DNA of 64,000 bases, from positions 58,501,359 through 58,565,358 of the forward strand of contig OX375877.1 of assembly GCA_947359465.1 (NCBI GenBank), in the 5' to 3' direction. This document shows positions 35,954 through 46,488 of the stretch, piece after piece. The notes beneath the pieces were generated by a model. That model saw nothing but the letters and a program-made list of their open reading frames with translations, searched no databases and was not told the origin of the DNA. Source of the stretch: Metellina segmentata (taxonomy: Eukaryota; Arthropoda; Arachnida; Araneae; Tetragnathidae). The translations under genes and the position numbers were made by a program. Within the stretch, counting starts at the first letter, position 1. Each line of letters opens with the position of its first letter.

Positions 35954-36721
35954 CAGGGATTCCCAACCGGTAATACGCGTACCACTGGTGGTACGCAAGG
36001 ATGATACGAGCGGTCCAAATATTCTACGAATTTTGTTCAATTTTTTAGTATGTACCACCACGTAATATGAAAAATGGGATTGTATGAAATCAATTTTGTG
36101 ATTAACGTTTTTATTACATTGTAATAAATAACGCTAACAGTAGCACATTATTTAAAGAGAAACTTTGTTGCTGATTATCTATTTATATTCCATGGCTATA
36201 TTGGCTAAATTAAGTTGATATCTTTCCCTGTCATGCCATTTGTTACTAGTTACTTGTGTGGGAGTGGCTTTTCTGAACTTTTGTATGTAAAAAAGATATA
36301 GAAACAGAGTAAGTTTTGAAGAGGACTTAAGCTCCATTGCTCCTGATACTGATATTTTAATAAAAGACAAACAACAAGGTTCGCACTGAAAATTGATTTT
36401 TGGTTACATTAATCTTTGTTTGCTTAGTTTGTACTAATTATTTAAAATGATTTGTTTTTAGACCTGTGAGTAAAAAATAAAACTGTACTTTTCAATAATC
36501 GTTTTCTTTTTTCCTTTATTAAAACATCATTAATACGAAATACAAGAGCATTAATCATAATGCATGAATCTTTCTTAGTATTTTAATTAAAATAAAACAA
36601 GCCATTGGGAATTTTTTGACATTAGATATATTTCTAAAAAAAATATAGGACTGGTGATACGCCAAATATTTCTAAATATTTCAAGTGGTACGCACAGTTA
36701 CTAAAAGGTTGGGAACCCCTG
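35954..36721 (+). mobile_element. hAT element (gggttcccaacc family), 8-bp TSD
   Basis: Ends cagggattcccaacc and, reverse-complemented, caggggttcccaacc. The duplication ttctaaac (35946-35953 and 36722-36729) is exact. The interior retains the C-terminal dimerisation segment of a ZBED5/FAM200-like hAT transposase in broken form (CHLLLVTCVGVAFLNFCM-type frames). At 768 bases it is an internally deleted derivative. Confidence 0.9.
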
Positions 36722-37109
36722 TTCTAAACCATCAAAATTAAATAACTTACTTTATTTCAAACCAATGTGCACTTTGAGAATTTGCAATTCAGTCGATGAC
36801 CATTGAAGTTTAATACTTTGACATTGACATAGATGATGCGTTATTTATAAAATGTTTGTGCTAATTTGGGCGGTGTAGAGAGGTTGTTCCGTAGCTAGAA
36901 AATAAAAAAAGGTGTGATAAGGAGCGCGCTTTGCACTGCAGTAGATCGTAACTTATGATTGAAAAAAAATCGGTCAAAATTTTTATAAAATTAAGGAACA
37001 ATTATTCTGCAAAAACGGTCTTCTGTGACGTAATTCGCTGTTTGAATCACTTTCTGCTCCCGGGTTCTCTTCAGTGAAAACATTTATGAGTGTGTAAGTC
37101 TATTACTTG

Positions 37110-37170
37110 ATACTGTATGGCGCAGGGTGGCCAAATATGACCCTTTTGCCATAAAATCCCAAAAGCCAAC
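37110..37170 (+). mobile_element. SINE family B fragment
   Basis: tatggcgcagggtggccaaa followed by ttttgccataaaatcccaa, the reverse orientation of the family B 3' motif. Confidence 0.5.
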
Positions 37171-37185
37171 CAACCTCGAATCTTT

Positions 37186-37252
37186 CTCTTCGGGAATTGA
37201 TCCCGGACGGTCACCTATTTCCCATTGTGTTGCTCCAGTGGTACGTTAATTT
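37186..37252 (+). mobile_element. SINE family A, 3' fragment
   Basis: gggaattgatcccggacggt then ttgtgttgctccagtggtac. Directly follows a family B fragment. Confidence 0.75.
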
Positions 37253-37254
37253 AA

Positions 37255-38690
37255 AAAAAAAAATACCCCACCTGTACGCCGTTGTATCTGTCGAACTCAA
37301 TTTTTCGCGGGAATGTCGGAATAGTTCTGTCCATATAGTGCATCCCAGATGTCCCTAGGGCAGAAGATATTGCAATAACTCGACAGCTGTGAAACACAGA
37401 GTTTACATAGGGCCGATGAGTGAAAAGTTCTCAACGTTTTGGTCGCTTGGATAAGTACCAGAATTACTTGGTGCCATAAAATAAAACTCTTTCTCGTTCT
37501 AATCAACTTCGCTTCCTTTCCCTTTAAATTCATCGGCCCAGCAAGCTTACTATATTCACTCCTACGATTTATTTGCCGTTTTTTCTTGTGAAAAGTAAAT
37601 ATATATGTTTAGAAAATAGGGCTTTTTTTTAATTCTTTAACGTTTCGAAGACACGGTCCGCTGACTTACTGCCATAACAGGCTATGTACTTACAAATATA
37701 AGTTTTTTTTTTATACTAAACCAGAAGTAATTTACCAAATGTCCCACCTCTAGAAATCAAATCACACCATTGTAATACGGACGTTTAATAATAAAATAAT
37801 TCCAAAGGATTCTATTCCAAGGAAGGAACAATATAATCTTTCCGGATCCGGAGGATTCACTTCCAAGTAAAGGGGACTAATAGAATCTTTCTAAAGTTTG
37901 AATGAATCCATGGATTCTTTCACTCAATATATGTGGTTATTTAGTCATTAAATGTGATTTTTGGCATATTTGACAAAAATATCGGATTAATTTTAATGGA
38001 TTTATAAAAAATAGTAGCAGTTGCCTCCGTTTTGCTCGAAAGTGACTTTTGATGACATTCTTAGAAAACCCTTTATTTACGAATCTTCTATTCTATCTTC
38101 TAGTTTATAACGAACAAAAATATTGTACTCAAAAATTATTCACATAGGTAAGGGAACCTTGACCACGTTTACAGAAAATTAATTTTCTAAATTTAATTTT
38201 GAAAATTAGTAATTAACATAAATTCTACATAATATAGAATTTCACAAGGATTACAAATATATTTTTATAACATAAATAATAATTTTTTTATGTATCAAAT
38301 TTATTATTTTTTAAAACATACGCAAGTTGGTTAAGCCTTCCTCTATCAGGGTGGCTTGACCCAGGAAAGAATGCATAATTTTAGAATGGAATATTAAATA
38401 TATCTTACAAGTTATGTAAACAATAAGGTAGTATATACAACTTTTAATATGATAGTTCAACTCTTTAAAATTGTTTTAAGAACATGTATTGTAAAACTAT
38501 TAACAGTACATTATAGCATTATTTCAGAAACAATAATGAAAATTGTCTATGCAATAAAATACTAAAAATCCCTCTTAATGATGTTAAATGTTTTATTCCA
38601 TTTGAAAAAATTAAAATTCACGTCATGTATAGGTAGTAACGTTACTTCAATTGAAACGTTTATTTCACTCGTCAATGTGTGAAAAAAAAA
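37255..38690. other. No gene seen
   Basis: AT-rich sequence; the 78-codon minus-strand frame at 37297-37533 matches nothing I recognise. Confidence 0.4.
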
Positions 38691-38699
38691 CCAAATCGA

Positions 38700-39550
38700 A
38701 CTGCATTTTCATTACAACTGTTTCAGAGCCACCAGAAGACATAGGGCATGGCAGTTTTGTCATATCTGTTAGATAAATAGATGAGTCTTCCTTTTCAGAA
38801 TAACTCTAGGGAAGACCATAAAAGGTGGCATAAAATTACCTAGGGCACACACTGTAGCAAATAATGTACACACAGTAGCACAATATTCAAGCTTTCCCTT
38901 TCATCTGATGCTACTTTCGAAACTTATTTCTCACCTTCGCCAGCTAATACTTTCTTTGGTTTGGGTACAGTGGTGATTCCAGTTACATCTACATAGTAAA
39001 TAGCTTCTGGCCCAAATTTATATTCTTCAAGAATTTTTTCCAATTATTAGGAACTCGCCTACTGTGAATTTATTGAATGATTGAATACAGTTGATATACT
39101 CAAACTTGTACTTTCAGGCTTACGCAGAGATAACTCCTTATGCCTGTGCATGAATCCACGCAACCAATCATGAGAAGCTATTTTATCTTGAACCCATTTG
39201 TTGTAAATTTTTTTATTGTTAGCAATTCCAAACGGATAAATCCCAACTGTCTAGTAGTCTTTGGAGTTAGTCAATAATGTAGTTTGGATGACAGTGATAA
39301 ATATTCTGTCCAAAAGTCTTTCTTCCTCATCAGTAAAAATTTGCCCAGTTCTGTGATTAGGCTGCATATCCCGTCTTCCTTATTTTTACTCACTTTATAT
39401 TTTTTAACATATCTCTCCATAGTTTTTCAATCAATGTCACAATCTTTTGCTGTGCTACGAATACTAAAACGTTCATCAGTAACTTTTTTACGACTACCTT
39501 CATAACTTCTATGGAATGCTTCTTATGAGCTTTTCATCTTGGTTTATGGA
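38700..39550 (-). pseudogene. Pogo/Tigger-type (CENP-B/Jerky-like) DDE transposase relic
   Basis: Pieces of the minus strand, in order: KKVTDERFSIRSTAKDCDID and ERYVKKYKVSKNK, a helix-turn-helix of the CENP-B/pogo type; then RHKELSLRKPESTSLS, the conserved end of the DNA-binding module; then LEEYKFGPEAIYYVDVTGIT and TVPKPKKVLAGEGEK, the start of the DDE domain. Family members read YNVDETG here, so the first aspartate is kept but the following E is V. Further downstream, GNFMPPFMVFPRVILKRK matches the usual '.G..+PP..IFPR' segment. Multiple stops and frame changes. The C-terminal part is absent. Confidence 0.8.
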
Positions 39551-39559
39551 AAAAAAGAC

Positions 39560-40050
39560 ATATGAGGAAAAGAAATAACATTCAGTTATAAAAATTAATA
39601 CTGTAATCAGTGGTGCAGATCAGGAGTGTACACTAAATTTTTTTTTGGAGAGGGCCCCCAATTTTTTAATGTATCTTTTGAGGATGCAAACAAAACAGAC
39701 CTAAAAGGTAAAAATTTTATCACGTACCGTAATATAGAATTTAATAGGTATTTCTGGGATTGAAAGAATTTTAATTTAAATAAGATTTTAATTAAGAAGT
39801 TTAAATAATCTTATAGATTTTCAAAAATATTTTTTTAAGGGAGCCTTGACCCACTGATCAACACTTCCTTATATACAATGGGTCAAGCCTCTCCACTAGA
39901 CCATTATAAAAAGAATAACACAGTGTAAAAAAACTGGATTTTTAAAGTCAAGATTAAAAAAAAAATTATCTAGTGTATACGTGCACCTTAAATGCCTAAA
40001 AATACATAAATTAAGTAATTGGGCCCAAACTGAAGCCTTTCAAACGTGAT
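39560..40050. other. No gene seen
   Basis: AT-rich spacer between the pogo-type relic and the Tc1-like relic. A gtcaagcctctccac / gagccttgaccca inverted pair lies near 39840-39900. Confidence 0.4.
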
Positions 40051-40180
40051 CTTTTCCAAGATAATGAAGCATTTATAATTTAACAGGATTTAGCTCCATG
40101 TCGCTATTGCTACTGTGTGCAAAAAATGGTTTTAAGATAATTATATTCTACTGCTGGAGGGGTCTGGGAATAACCTAGAT

Positions 40181-41386
40181 CAGGGATTCCCAATCGGTGG
40201 TACGCGGCAACGTTTCAGTCGGTACGCGAGGATGATACGAGCAACCCAAATATTCTACGAAGTTTGTTCGATTTTTTAGTATGTACAACCACGTTATGCC
40301 ATTTCTTATGCCAGGGCTCGAAATACACGGGTGCACAAGTGCATTGTGCACATGAAAATATAATTGTGCACCTAATTTTTTTTCCCCCGCTAGATGCACG
40401 CAGTGCACATAACGTTAAAAAAAAAGTGTGTGTGTGTGTGGGGGGGATATACGTGTTTATTGTTATTTTGATGTTTGAACAAAATATTAGTATCCACTTC
40501 TCTTGCTCTAAAGGAACGTAATTAAAATTCCTAAATAAACACTATGCGAAAACAAAACAGCTGGGCCGTAACGGGTTTATACAGGAGGAAGATTTACTTG
40601 TGCCACTGCCACAAGAGCTTTCCGATGATCGAAACATTTTCAGATGGCTCGGTTGAAGCGACTGTTGCGACAGCCGTGCGCTAGAGAAGGGAGAGTTTAG
40701 ATGTTTAAATAATTTTATTTACTATCTACTACTAAACTATATAAACATACACAACTATTAATGTAGTTGACATTACATTAATGCTCTTATATTAAGTATT
40801 TTTTTAATGTGCACCTAAAATATAGCCTGTGCACCTAATTTAAAAACTTAGGTGCACAAGGTGCACCTGTATTATAAAATCTATTTCGAGGCCTGTCTTA
40901 TGCCATTTGTCGCTAGTTACTTGTGTGAGAGTGGTTTTTCTGAACTTTTGTATGTAAAAAATAAATGTAGAAACAGAATAAGTGTTGAAGAGGATTTAAG
41001 AGTGAAGTTAAGATCCATTGCTCCTGATATTGATATTTTAATAAAAGACAAACAAGTTTCGCACTAAAAATTGATTTTTGATTATATTAATCTTTGTTTG
41101 ATTAGTTTGTACTAGTTATTTGTCTTTAGACCTGTGAGTAAAAATAAAACTGTAATTTTCAATAATCGTTTTATTTTTTCCTTTGTTAAAACATCATTAA
41201 TACGAAATACAAGTGCATTAATCATAAAATATGAAGCTTTCTTAGTATTTTAATTAAAATAAAACTAGGCATTGGCACTTTTCTGACATTAGATATATGT
41301 TTTTAAAAGATATAGGACTGGTGGTACGCCAAAAATTTCTAAAAGTTTCAAGTGGTACGCAGTTACTAAAAGGTTGGGAACCCCTG
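40181..41386 (+). mobile_element. hAT element (gggttcccaacc family) inserted in the Tc1-like gene
   Basis: Ends cagggattcccaatc and gggaacccctg match the 35954 copy. The duplication acctagat / acctagac (40173-40180 and 41387-41394) matches 7 of 8 bases. The 3' part encodes FSELLYVKNKCRNRISVEED and LRSIAPDIDILIKDKQVSH, the C-terminal dimerisation region of a ZBED5/FAM200-like hAT transposase, in one open frame (40852-41067). The element holds the hAT MITE at 40312-40895. Confidence 0.9.
40312..40895. mobile_element. hAT MITE (ggtgcac family), reverse orientation, 8-bp TSD
   Basis: Starts cagggctcgaaatacacggg and ends atctatttcgaggcctg. The exact duplication tcttatgc (40304-40311 and 40896-40903) splits the host element's atttcttatgccatttgt sequence. 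An internal GT run (about 40426-40440) followed by a G run is a local expansion. Confidence 0.93.
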
Positions 41387-41610
41387 ACCTAGACCTTAAC
41401 CCAATAGAAAATCTATGGAGCCGACTAAAGAAACTTTTGGTCAGAAGCAACCCAGCAACAATAGCCAATTAATAGAAGCAATAATTTAATATTGGTTTCA
41501 CACTATAACAGCTTCGGAACTAAAAAAAATTGGTTCCCTCAATGGAAAAGCGTTGTTCGGCCGTAGGTAACGCCAAAGGCTGTCCAACTAAATATTTACG
41601 GACATTGTGA

Positions 41611-42200
41611 GAATTTTTGTTTGCGACTTTTTCTATACTTTCACTTTTTTTTCTTTATAATTGCTGTTCTAATGAAAAAAATATTTCATAAATGTTATTG
41701 CATTACATTCTTGATTAAATTATCTTTCCATTGATAGATAATTTTATGAAAAACACCAAACGAAAATTGCGATTAGAGCCATCAATTCTTAAAAATAAAC
41801 TTTTTCCGAAAGGTTTCATAATTTTTTCCACTACTATATGTATTTTTCATTTATTCCACAATCAAACGTCAGGCCCGCGTATTCACGTAAATGCTACGTT
41901 TGTGCCCTTGACGCAATCTACCAATTTTCTTATCAGTACTTTTCGTTAACAGAGAAATGTATTTTTATTTATTTATTTAATTTTAAGCTTTAATATCTAC
42001 ATGGAAGGGGGGGGGGAGTTTAGTTTTAGCGCGTGTGTATGTAACAGCAATTTATTTTTGATAATGTTTAGATATTTCTTGTGTTCCAATACATTTTCGA
42101 TTAATTGTATTTTTGTAAGACGAAACCGTCATCTAAACTGGAACTGGAAAACCTGTTACCGAAATTGGTGCTCAGAATGCATGTGTAGGGACCTGCCTGA
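41611..42200. other. No gene seen
   Basis: AT-rich, short frames, one G run near 42007. Confidence 0.4.
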
Positions 42201-42204
42201 ATAC

Positions 42205-42290
42205 GGTAATGGTGGCGATAATGGTAATTAACGTCGCACTGGAGCAAAGACATCGGGCAATTGATGACGTTCGGGGATCAATCCCGATCG
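42205..42290 (-). mobile_element. SINE family A, 3' fragment
   Basis: ggtaattaacgtcgcactgg then gacgttcggggatcaatccc. 5'-truncated on the minus strand. Confidence 0.75.
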
Positions 42291-42330
42291 ATGTCGATGT
42301 TTTCAAAACATCGATTTACTTACCACCACC

Positions 42331-42535
42331 TGTTAACTCCCCACTCCAAGGACAACGCGACGTCATGCGGCCGTGCCTTTACTCCTGTGACCGCTAGTCT
42401 TTTGTCACCCAAGCGGAGCTCCCCTCTCTTTCGGAGAGAAGACACACAGTGGACGCGTCTTATGTCTGACATCAATGTATCTCCACTGCCCATGTGTAAG
42501 ATTCAGTCATCACCTCAATAAAGGCTGTGTTAAAT
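42331..42535 (+). repeat. Possible solo LTR with poly(A) signal
   Basis: The segment starts tgttaactccccactcc, is GC-richer than its flanks, contains gcgacgtcatgcgg, and ends shortly after tcaataaaggctgtgtt. This is the U3-to-R layout of a Gypsy-type LTR. The 3' limit and a duplication are not visible. Confidence 0.25.
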
Positions 42536-42539
42536 ATAT

Positions 42540-42639
42540 ATATAATTTCAAGAACACAAGAATTTCCAAAAAAATTCCAATAAAAGTCTTAAAAAATGAT
42601 AAAAAAATGAAGAAATGTTGGTGGATCAGGGTGTCATCA
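42540..42639. repeat. 100-bp inverted repeat, left arm
   Basis: The reverse complement of 43516-43615 with one mismatch. It starts atataatttcaagaacacaa and ends gggtgtcatca. Confidence 0.92.
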
Positions 42640-42977
42640 GGGATGAGCCTGACCCAAACAACATAAAATGGTGTTTTCTACATATGAGCAGCATTAGGAT
42701 GAAAAAATTTTTCATACACTCCCCCAAACACCACCAAAAGCAAGTAAAAGAAAAACAAAACAAAATATCAAAACAGAGCAGGAACAAAACGAAATGAAAC
42801 CCGAAGCCGCAGCCGGGATATCAAAAACAACAAGCCTAAAAATTACCACCAAATGCCATCAATTAAACAATATAACTTATATGTTAACATCATACTTCCA
42901 ATGCAACGAGTCCAAAAAAAGCAGAAAAATAAAATATAAATAATATGAAAATCCCCAGCCCCTATTTAAAAATATAT

Positions 42978-43545
42978 TCATAAATAGCTATTCATGGGTT
43001 GTGTGTAGGTGTTGATATTAATAAACCTTTCAAAAATATTATTAAAGAATGAATACGGGTATTTGTTATTGAGAAGTGTGTTTTTTAGAAATTTACATTG
43101 TAATAAAAAGTTTGAATCAGAATTACAAATTTTTTTGAAACGTACCAGTTGACCAGCTATCGTGTTGTAGTTTATTCTTTTAGAGATATTGGAGTCCCAA
43201 AATATTAATTTAATGACAGTAAATTTAAAATCGCTGCGTTTATCATATACATTAATGTCAACTTTGCCGGATGAAACAGAAATTTTTATGTCTAGAAAAT
43301 CAGTGTTATTGTTATCCAGATTGGTTTTAATTAAAGAAAGTTCGTCTGGATAGATGGATTTCCAATCTAAGTAAAAGTAAAGAAATGAGGATTGAGAGAG
43401 TCAATGTTTGTGAGTAAATTCTTAAACTTAAGACACGTACCGTCATTCAAAGAAAAAATGAATTTTTTTAAGGGTTTAAAATTAAAAGTTTCAATAAAGT
43501 GTTTTTCAAGAAGTTTGATGACGCCCTGATCCACCAACATTTCTT
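42978..43545 (-). pseudogene. Reverse-transcriptase-like fragment (Penelope- or DIRS-like)
   Basis: Minus-strand translation: LVDQGVIKLLEKHFIETFNF, then after a frame change near 43366 YLDWKSIYPDELSLIKTNLD, TDFLDIKISVSSGKV, YDKRSDFKFTVIKLIFWDSN, GQLVRFKKICN. The 'FLDI.I......YDKR.DF.F.....F......' order occurs in a group of intron-less animal reverse transcriptases that I associate with Penelope-like or DIRS-like elements; I cannot decide which. The catalytic YADD region would lie upstream and is not seen. The fragment stops near the palindromic aatagctattcatgg sequence. Confidence 0.5.
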
Positions 43546-43615
43546 CATTTTTTTATCATTTTTTAAGACTTTTATTGGAATTTTTTTGGAAATTCTTGTG
43601 TTCTTGAAATTATAT
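43516..43615. repeat. 100-bp inverted repeat, right arm
   Basis: Partner of 42540-42639, continuous with the reverse-transcriptase frame on the minus strand. One mismatch in 100. Confidence 0.92.
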
Positions 43616-43654
43616 TGCTTACCATGCTATGTCTGCAGCTTCAGTGCGCTTGCA

Positions 43655-43760
43655 TGGGTAGTTTCGAGTTTCGGTTTCTGGTTATTGCACCCCTTCTGTT
43701 TTTTTGGGGGGGTATATTTTTTGTTATTTTGTATGTGTTATGTAACTGTTATTTTGTATA
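43655..43760. repeat. Dispersed repeat shared with 28050-28130
   Basis: tagtttcgagtttcggtttc and ggttattgcaccccttctg resemble ggtttcgagttttgttttct and ggttgattgcaccccggctg near 28057. Family unknown. Confidence 0.5.
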
Positions 43761-43768
43761 ATTTATGC

Positions 43769-43771
<3 letters not shown>

Positions 43772-43829
<58 letters not shown>
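43772..43829. repeat. (TA)n microsatellite
   Basis: About 58 bases of alternating TA, just downstream of the dispersed repeat. Confidence 0.95.
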
Positions 43830-43830
<1 letters not shown>

Positions 43831-45030
43831 CCCAAATTGAGTTTCAAATGCTAAGAAATATCTACCTTCAAGTCACGTTTAACATGGAGTATATATATAA
43901 TACCATATTTTTTATTTGCAGTAAATAAAAAAATAAGTTCGCTATGTTTTCCCCATAAGTTGTTAAATAATTAATAACTAACAATAATTATTGTTACACT
44001 TATACTTATAGTTTTATAGTTAGTAGTACTTATTTCAAATTGCTGTAAATATTATTTTCTTTTGTGTTACTCAATTTGAAATTAAAGATTTGTTAATTGT
44101 TTTTATTATTATTATTTTTTACTTTGCTTTGACTGTTAACAAAATCTTAGTTATAAATTTAGAAACACGGCCACTGACAAATTCAATCTTACACACGGGG
44201 TACATTAATGTTAAAGGTTACTAAACCGTTTTTTATTACAAGCTCAAATTTCCACTGAATTGGCGTGTTCTGGGGAATGCTATTACACTTCTATACTATG
44301 CTCATAGAGAAAAGCTTCATTTTCATGTAAGTTGTGTATAAACCTTTTTCGTGTGAGTTTGGAACATAACTTTGAAATATAGCTTATCAATGATCAGAGA
44401 AAATTTTTAAAATAAGCATATTTGATTTCAATTTATGTATATTTTCATTTCTTCTCTCATTCTTTTTCTGTTTACTTGCAAACGACATTTTCACGAATAA
44501 GTTTTTTTCGTAAGCTAAACAATAATGAGAAGTAGGAATTTTGTCGTGAAACTTGGTGCAAGTTGTTTTATTTAATTTTTTATGGGTGGCATGGTGTTTC
44601 TCAAAAACAAGGCTAACCAATTAATTATTGAAAAATAAACATAATTAAAGAAATTCTATACATTTTATTCATATATTATAAATATATAACTCAAAACATT
44701 CGAAATTTGTATGATTTGTGATTAATTTTACACTGAAAATTATAATTCGGTGTTAATGGGATACCGTAACCTTGTTTGTCTGGGTAAAAAATGAGCATGT
44801 CTCCTAGTTCTGGGTTAAAATCAAACTAATCTAGACCTCCCGAGAACCAGATGTGAAACCATTGCTTATGCATAGCATTTGTGTTTTTCTTTTTCTTCTA
44901 TCATGCGTTTAACTTTGCTAATTCCTGTGTCGAAATTTAATCTTTCAAAAATAATTCATCTTGTTATATTTCCAATTCATTAAAGGCATTAATCATAATA
45001 GTATTATTTAACATAAATCAAAACTAACTA
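43830..45030. other. AT-rich, no gene seen
   Basis: Short frames only; no recognisable repeat. Confidence 0.4.
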
Positions 45031-45035
45031 GAAGC

Positions 45036-45312
45036 TATACGGTGTGATTCGAAGGGCCAGTGTCAAACGAGTTTTAGGACTGTGAGTTCGAATCCAACCA
45101 AAGACCGCCGTGTAAAAAGGGAGCTGGTGCACGTTAAATCTGCCGTGGCCTCAAATGTCCTCAGTTGGAGTGGTGTGGAAGTTTGGAGTGTGGTGTGCCA
45201 GATAAGGTGTTAGCCTCATCATCTGACAGTGGAGTTGTTCTCGGATATCTTTGATCCCGGACCGTCGCCATTAACTCGATGTGTTGCTACAGTGCGACGT
45301 TAATTCAAATAT
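45036..45312 (+). mobile_element. SINE family A body with a third kind of head
   Basis: The head contains gtgagttcgaatccaacc (box B), preceded by a box-A-poor segment, followed by gaccgccgtgtaaaaaggg. The body, from ggtgcacgttaaatctgccg to gatcccggaccgtcgcc and acagtgcgacgttaattc, is family A. The head matches neither the ccggtatagtgg type nor the gcgtagcccagt type. Confidence 0.75.
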
Positions 45313-45546
45313 TTATCTTATCAACAAGTTTTAACTTGTATGGGCAAGGAATTAATTAAAATCATAAAAATCCGATTTAAATAAAACAAATCGGATTTGA
45401 ACAAAACAAATCCTATCTATATAAAAAAAAAAAAGATTTAAATTAAATAAACCCGATCTAAATGAGAAAAAAAATCCGATTTAATTAAAAATAAATCCGA
45501 TTTTTAAGACTTATTTTAACTCATGATCGTTTCGAACCCTGCTTCG
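45313..45546. repeat. AATCCGATTT-rich repeat, possible hAT MITE right half
   Basis: Motifs aatccgattt/aaatcggatt occur several times. The right edge reads gatcgtttcgaaccctg, a plausible hAT end. No left end or duplication was found. Confidence 0.4.
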
Positions 45547-45782
45547 CTGGTTATTGAACTACAGCAATAACGTCGTTATTATTTTTTTTTTCAAGTTAAA
45601 GAGCCTCTCCCAAATAAGTGTCTCTTATCTTCGTTCGATCCACCGGTTCTGATTGGCGGTACACGAATGAAGATTTTCTCATACACCCCCCACTGAGGAA
45701 AATCAATAACCGACTACCCCGACTTCAGAGTGGTTTAATTAGTGACAGTCACCTTTGTTGACTTTTTCATTGTCCTACCATA

Positions 45783-45832
45783 CTGCATCGTCAATAGCCC
45801 GTTGTGTAGCTCTAGTACGATGTTAATTAATC
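45783..45832 (+). mobile_element. SINE family A, terminal fragment
   Basis: gcatcgtcaatagcccgttg then ctctagtacgatgttaatta. Confidence 0.75.
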
Positions 45833-45929
45833 ATGTCGATGGCGTGAAACAGCGACATGATGAAAACAAACTTGACTCAATTCTGATGCTTGGGTACCCA
45901 CGCATTAATGTCGGTAGCAGCATTTCTGA

Positions 45930-46190
45930 AGTCCTTCTATGATCTTTTGGCGAAAGGGTATTGCTTGATTTATGAGCCTGTCAATCCGTAAAAGCCGTTC
46001 CGCGGAGGGGGACCACCCAAGGCTTGAAATTCGGATTACTTTACCCGGCTAACAAAGGAAGGTGGCTAAAATCGGTCTGATACAGAGATGGCAGCCATAA
46101 CTTAGGACCTACTAATAACCTTTAAGAATAAGGAAGGACGAGAATAAGGATGGTCTTAATTATTTCACAGGTACAGTATTTCATGTCACC
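45930..46190. other. GC-richer unidentified segment
   Basis: Contains cgttccgcggagggggacc and acccggctaacaaaggaagg. Clearly less AT-rich than its surroundings. No open frame of note, no repeat match in the window, and no rRNA or tRNA structure recognised. Confidence 0.3.
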
Positions 46191-46211
46191 ATCATCGAGA
46201 TTCCTAGTGTT

Positions 46212-46308
46212 GTTAATCGAATCTTTCCCTTTTGGGATTCATCCCGGACCGTCGTCAATAACCCGTCGTGTTGCTTTAGTCCGACGTTAATTAAAAGTAC
46301 CAAATACC
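46212..46308 (+). mobile_element. SINE family A, 3' fragment
   Basis: gggattcatcccggaccgtc then ttagtccgacgttaattaaa. Confidence 0.8.
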
Positions 46309-46488
46309 TACTGTTGTTAAATGACCACCTTGGGGCCTTTCGCCTCTGCAGTACCAGCACACTTATTGGGTCGCAGTAATCGATTACTTGATGTTATCTA
46401 TACGTTTTGTCAACTGGGCTATTAGTACAAAATACCGAGTCTTAAAATCCAGTTGAGTTTTATGAAAGTAGTTTCCTTCAGTAAATTT

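Larger units (their letters stand above)
40055..41610 (+). pseudogene. Tc1-like transposase C-terminal half, split by a hAT insertion
   Basis: Before the insertion, QDLAPCRYCYCVQKM (second catalytic D) and KKWF, a stop, DNYILLLEGSGNN. After it, LDLNPIENLWSRLKKLLVRS with the last catalytic glutamate, then LIEAII and, in another frame, SMEKRCSAVGNAKGCPTKYL followed by the terminal stop at 41608. The frame runs across the 1.2-kb insertion, with the duplicated acctaga[c/t] inside the codons for L-D-L. The first catalytic D and the N-terminal domain are missing. Confidence 0.85.

Noticed and set aside
42600..42660. Hammerhead ribozyme, suggested by CTGATGA on the minus strand near the possible Penelope-like fragment
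   Set aside because: No GAAA core or pairing stems at the right positions could be found.
45930..46190. Possible rRNA fragment because of higher GC
   Set aside because: No conserved rRNA block could be recognised.
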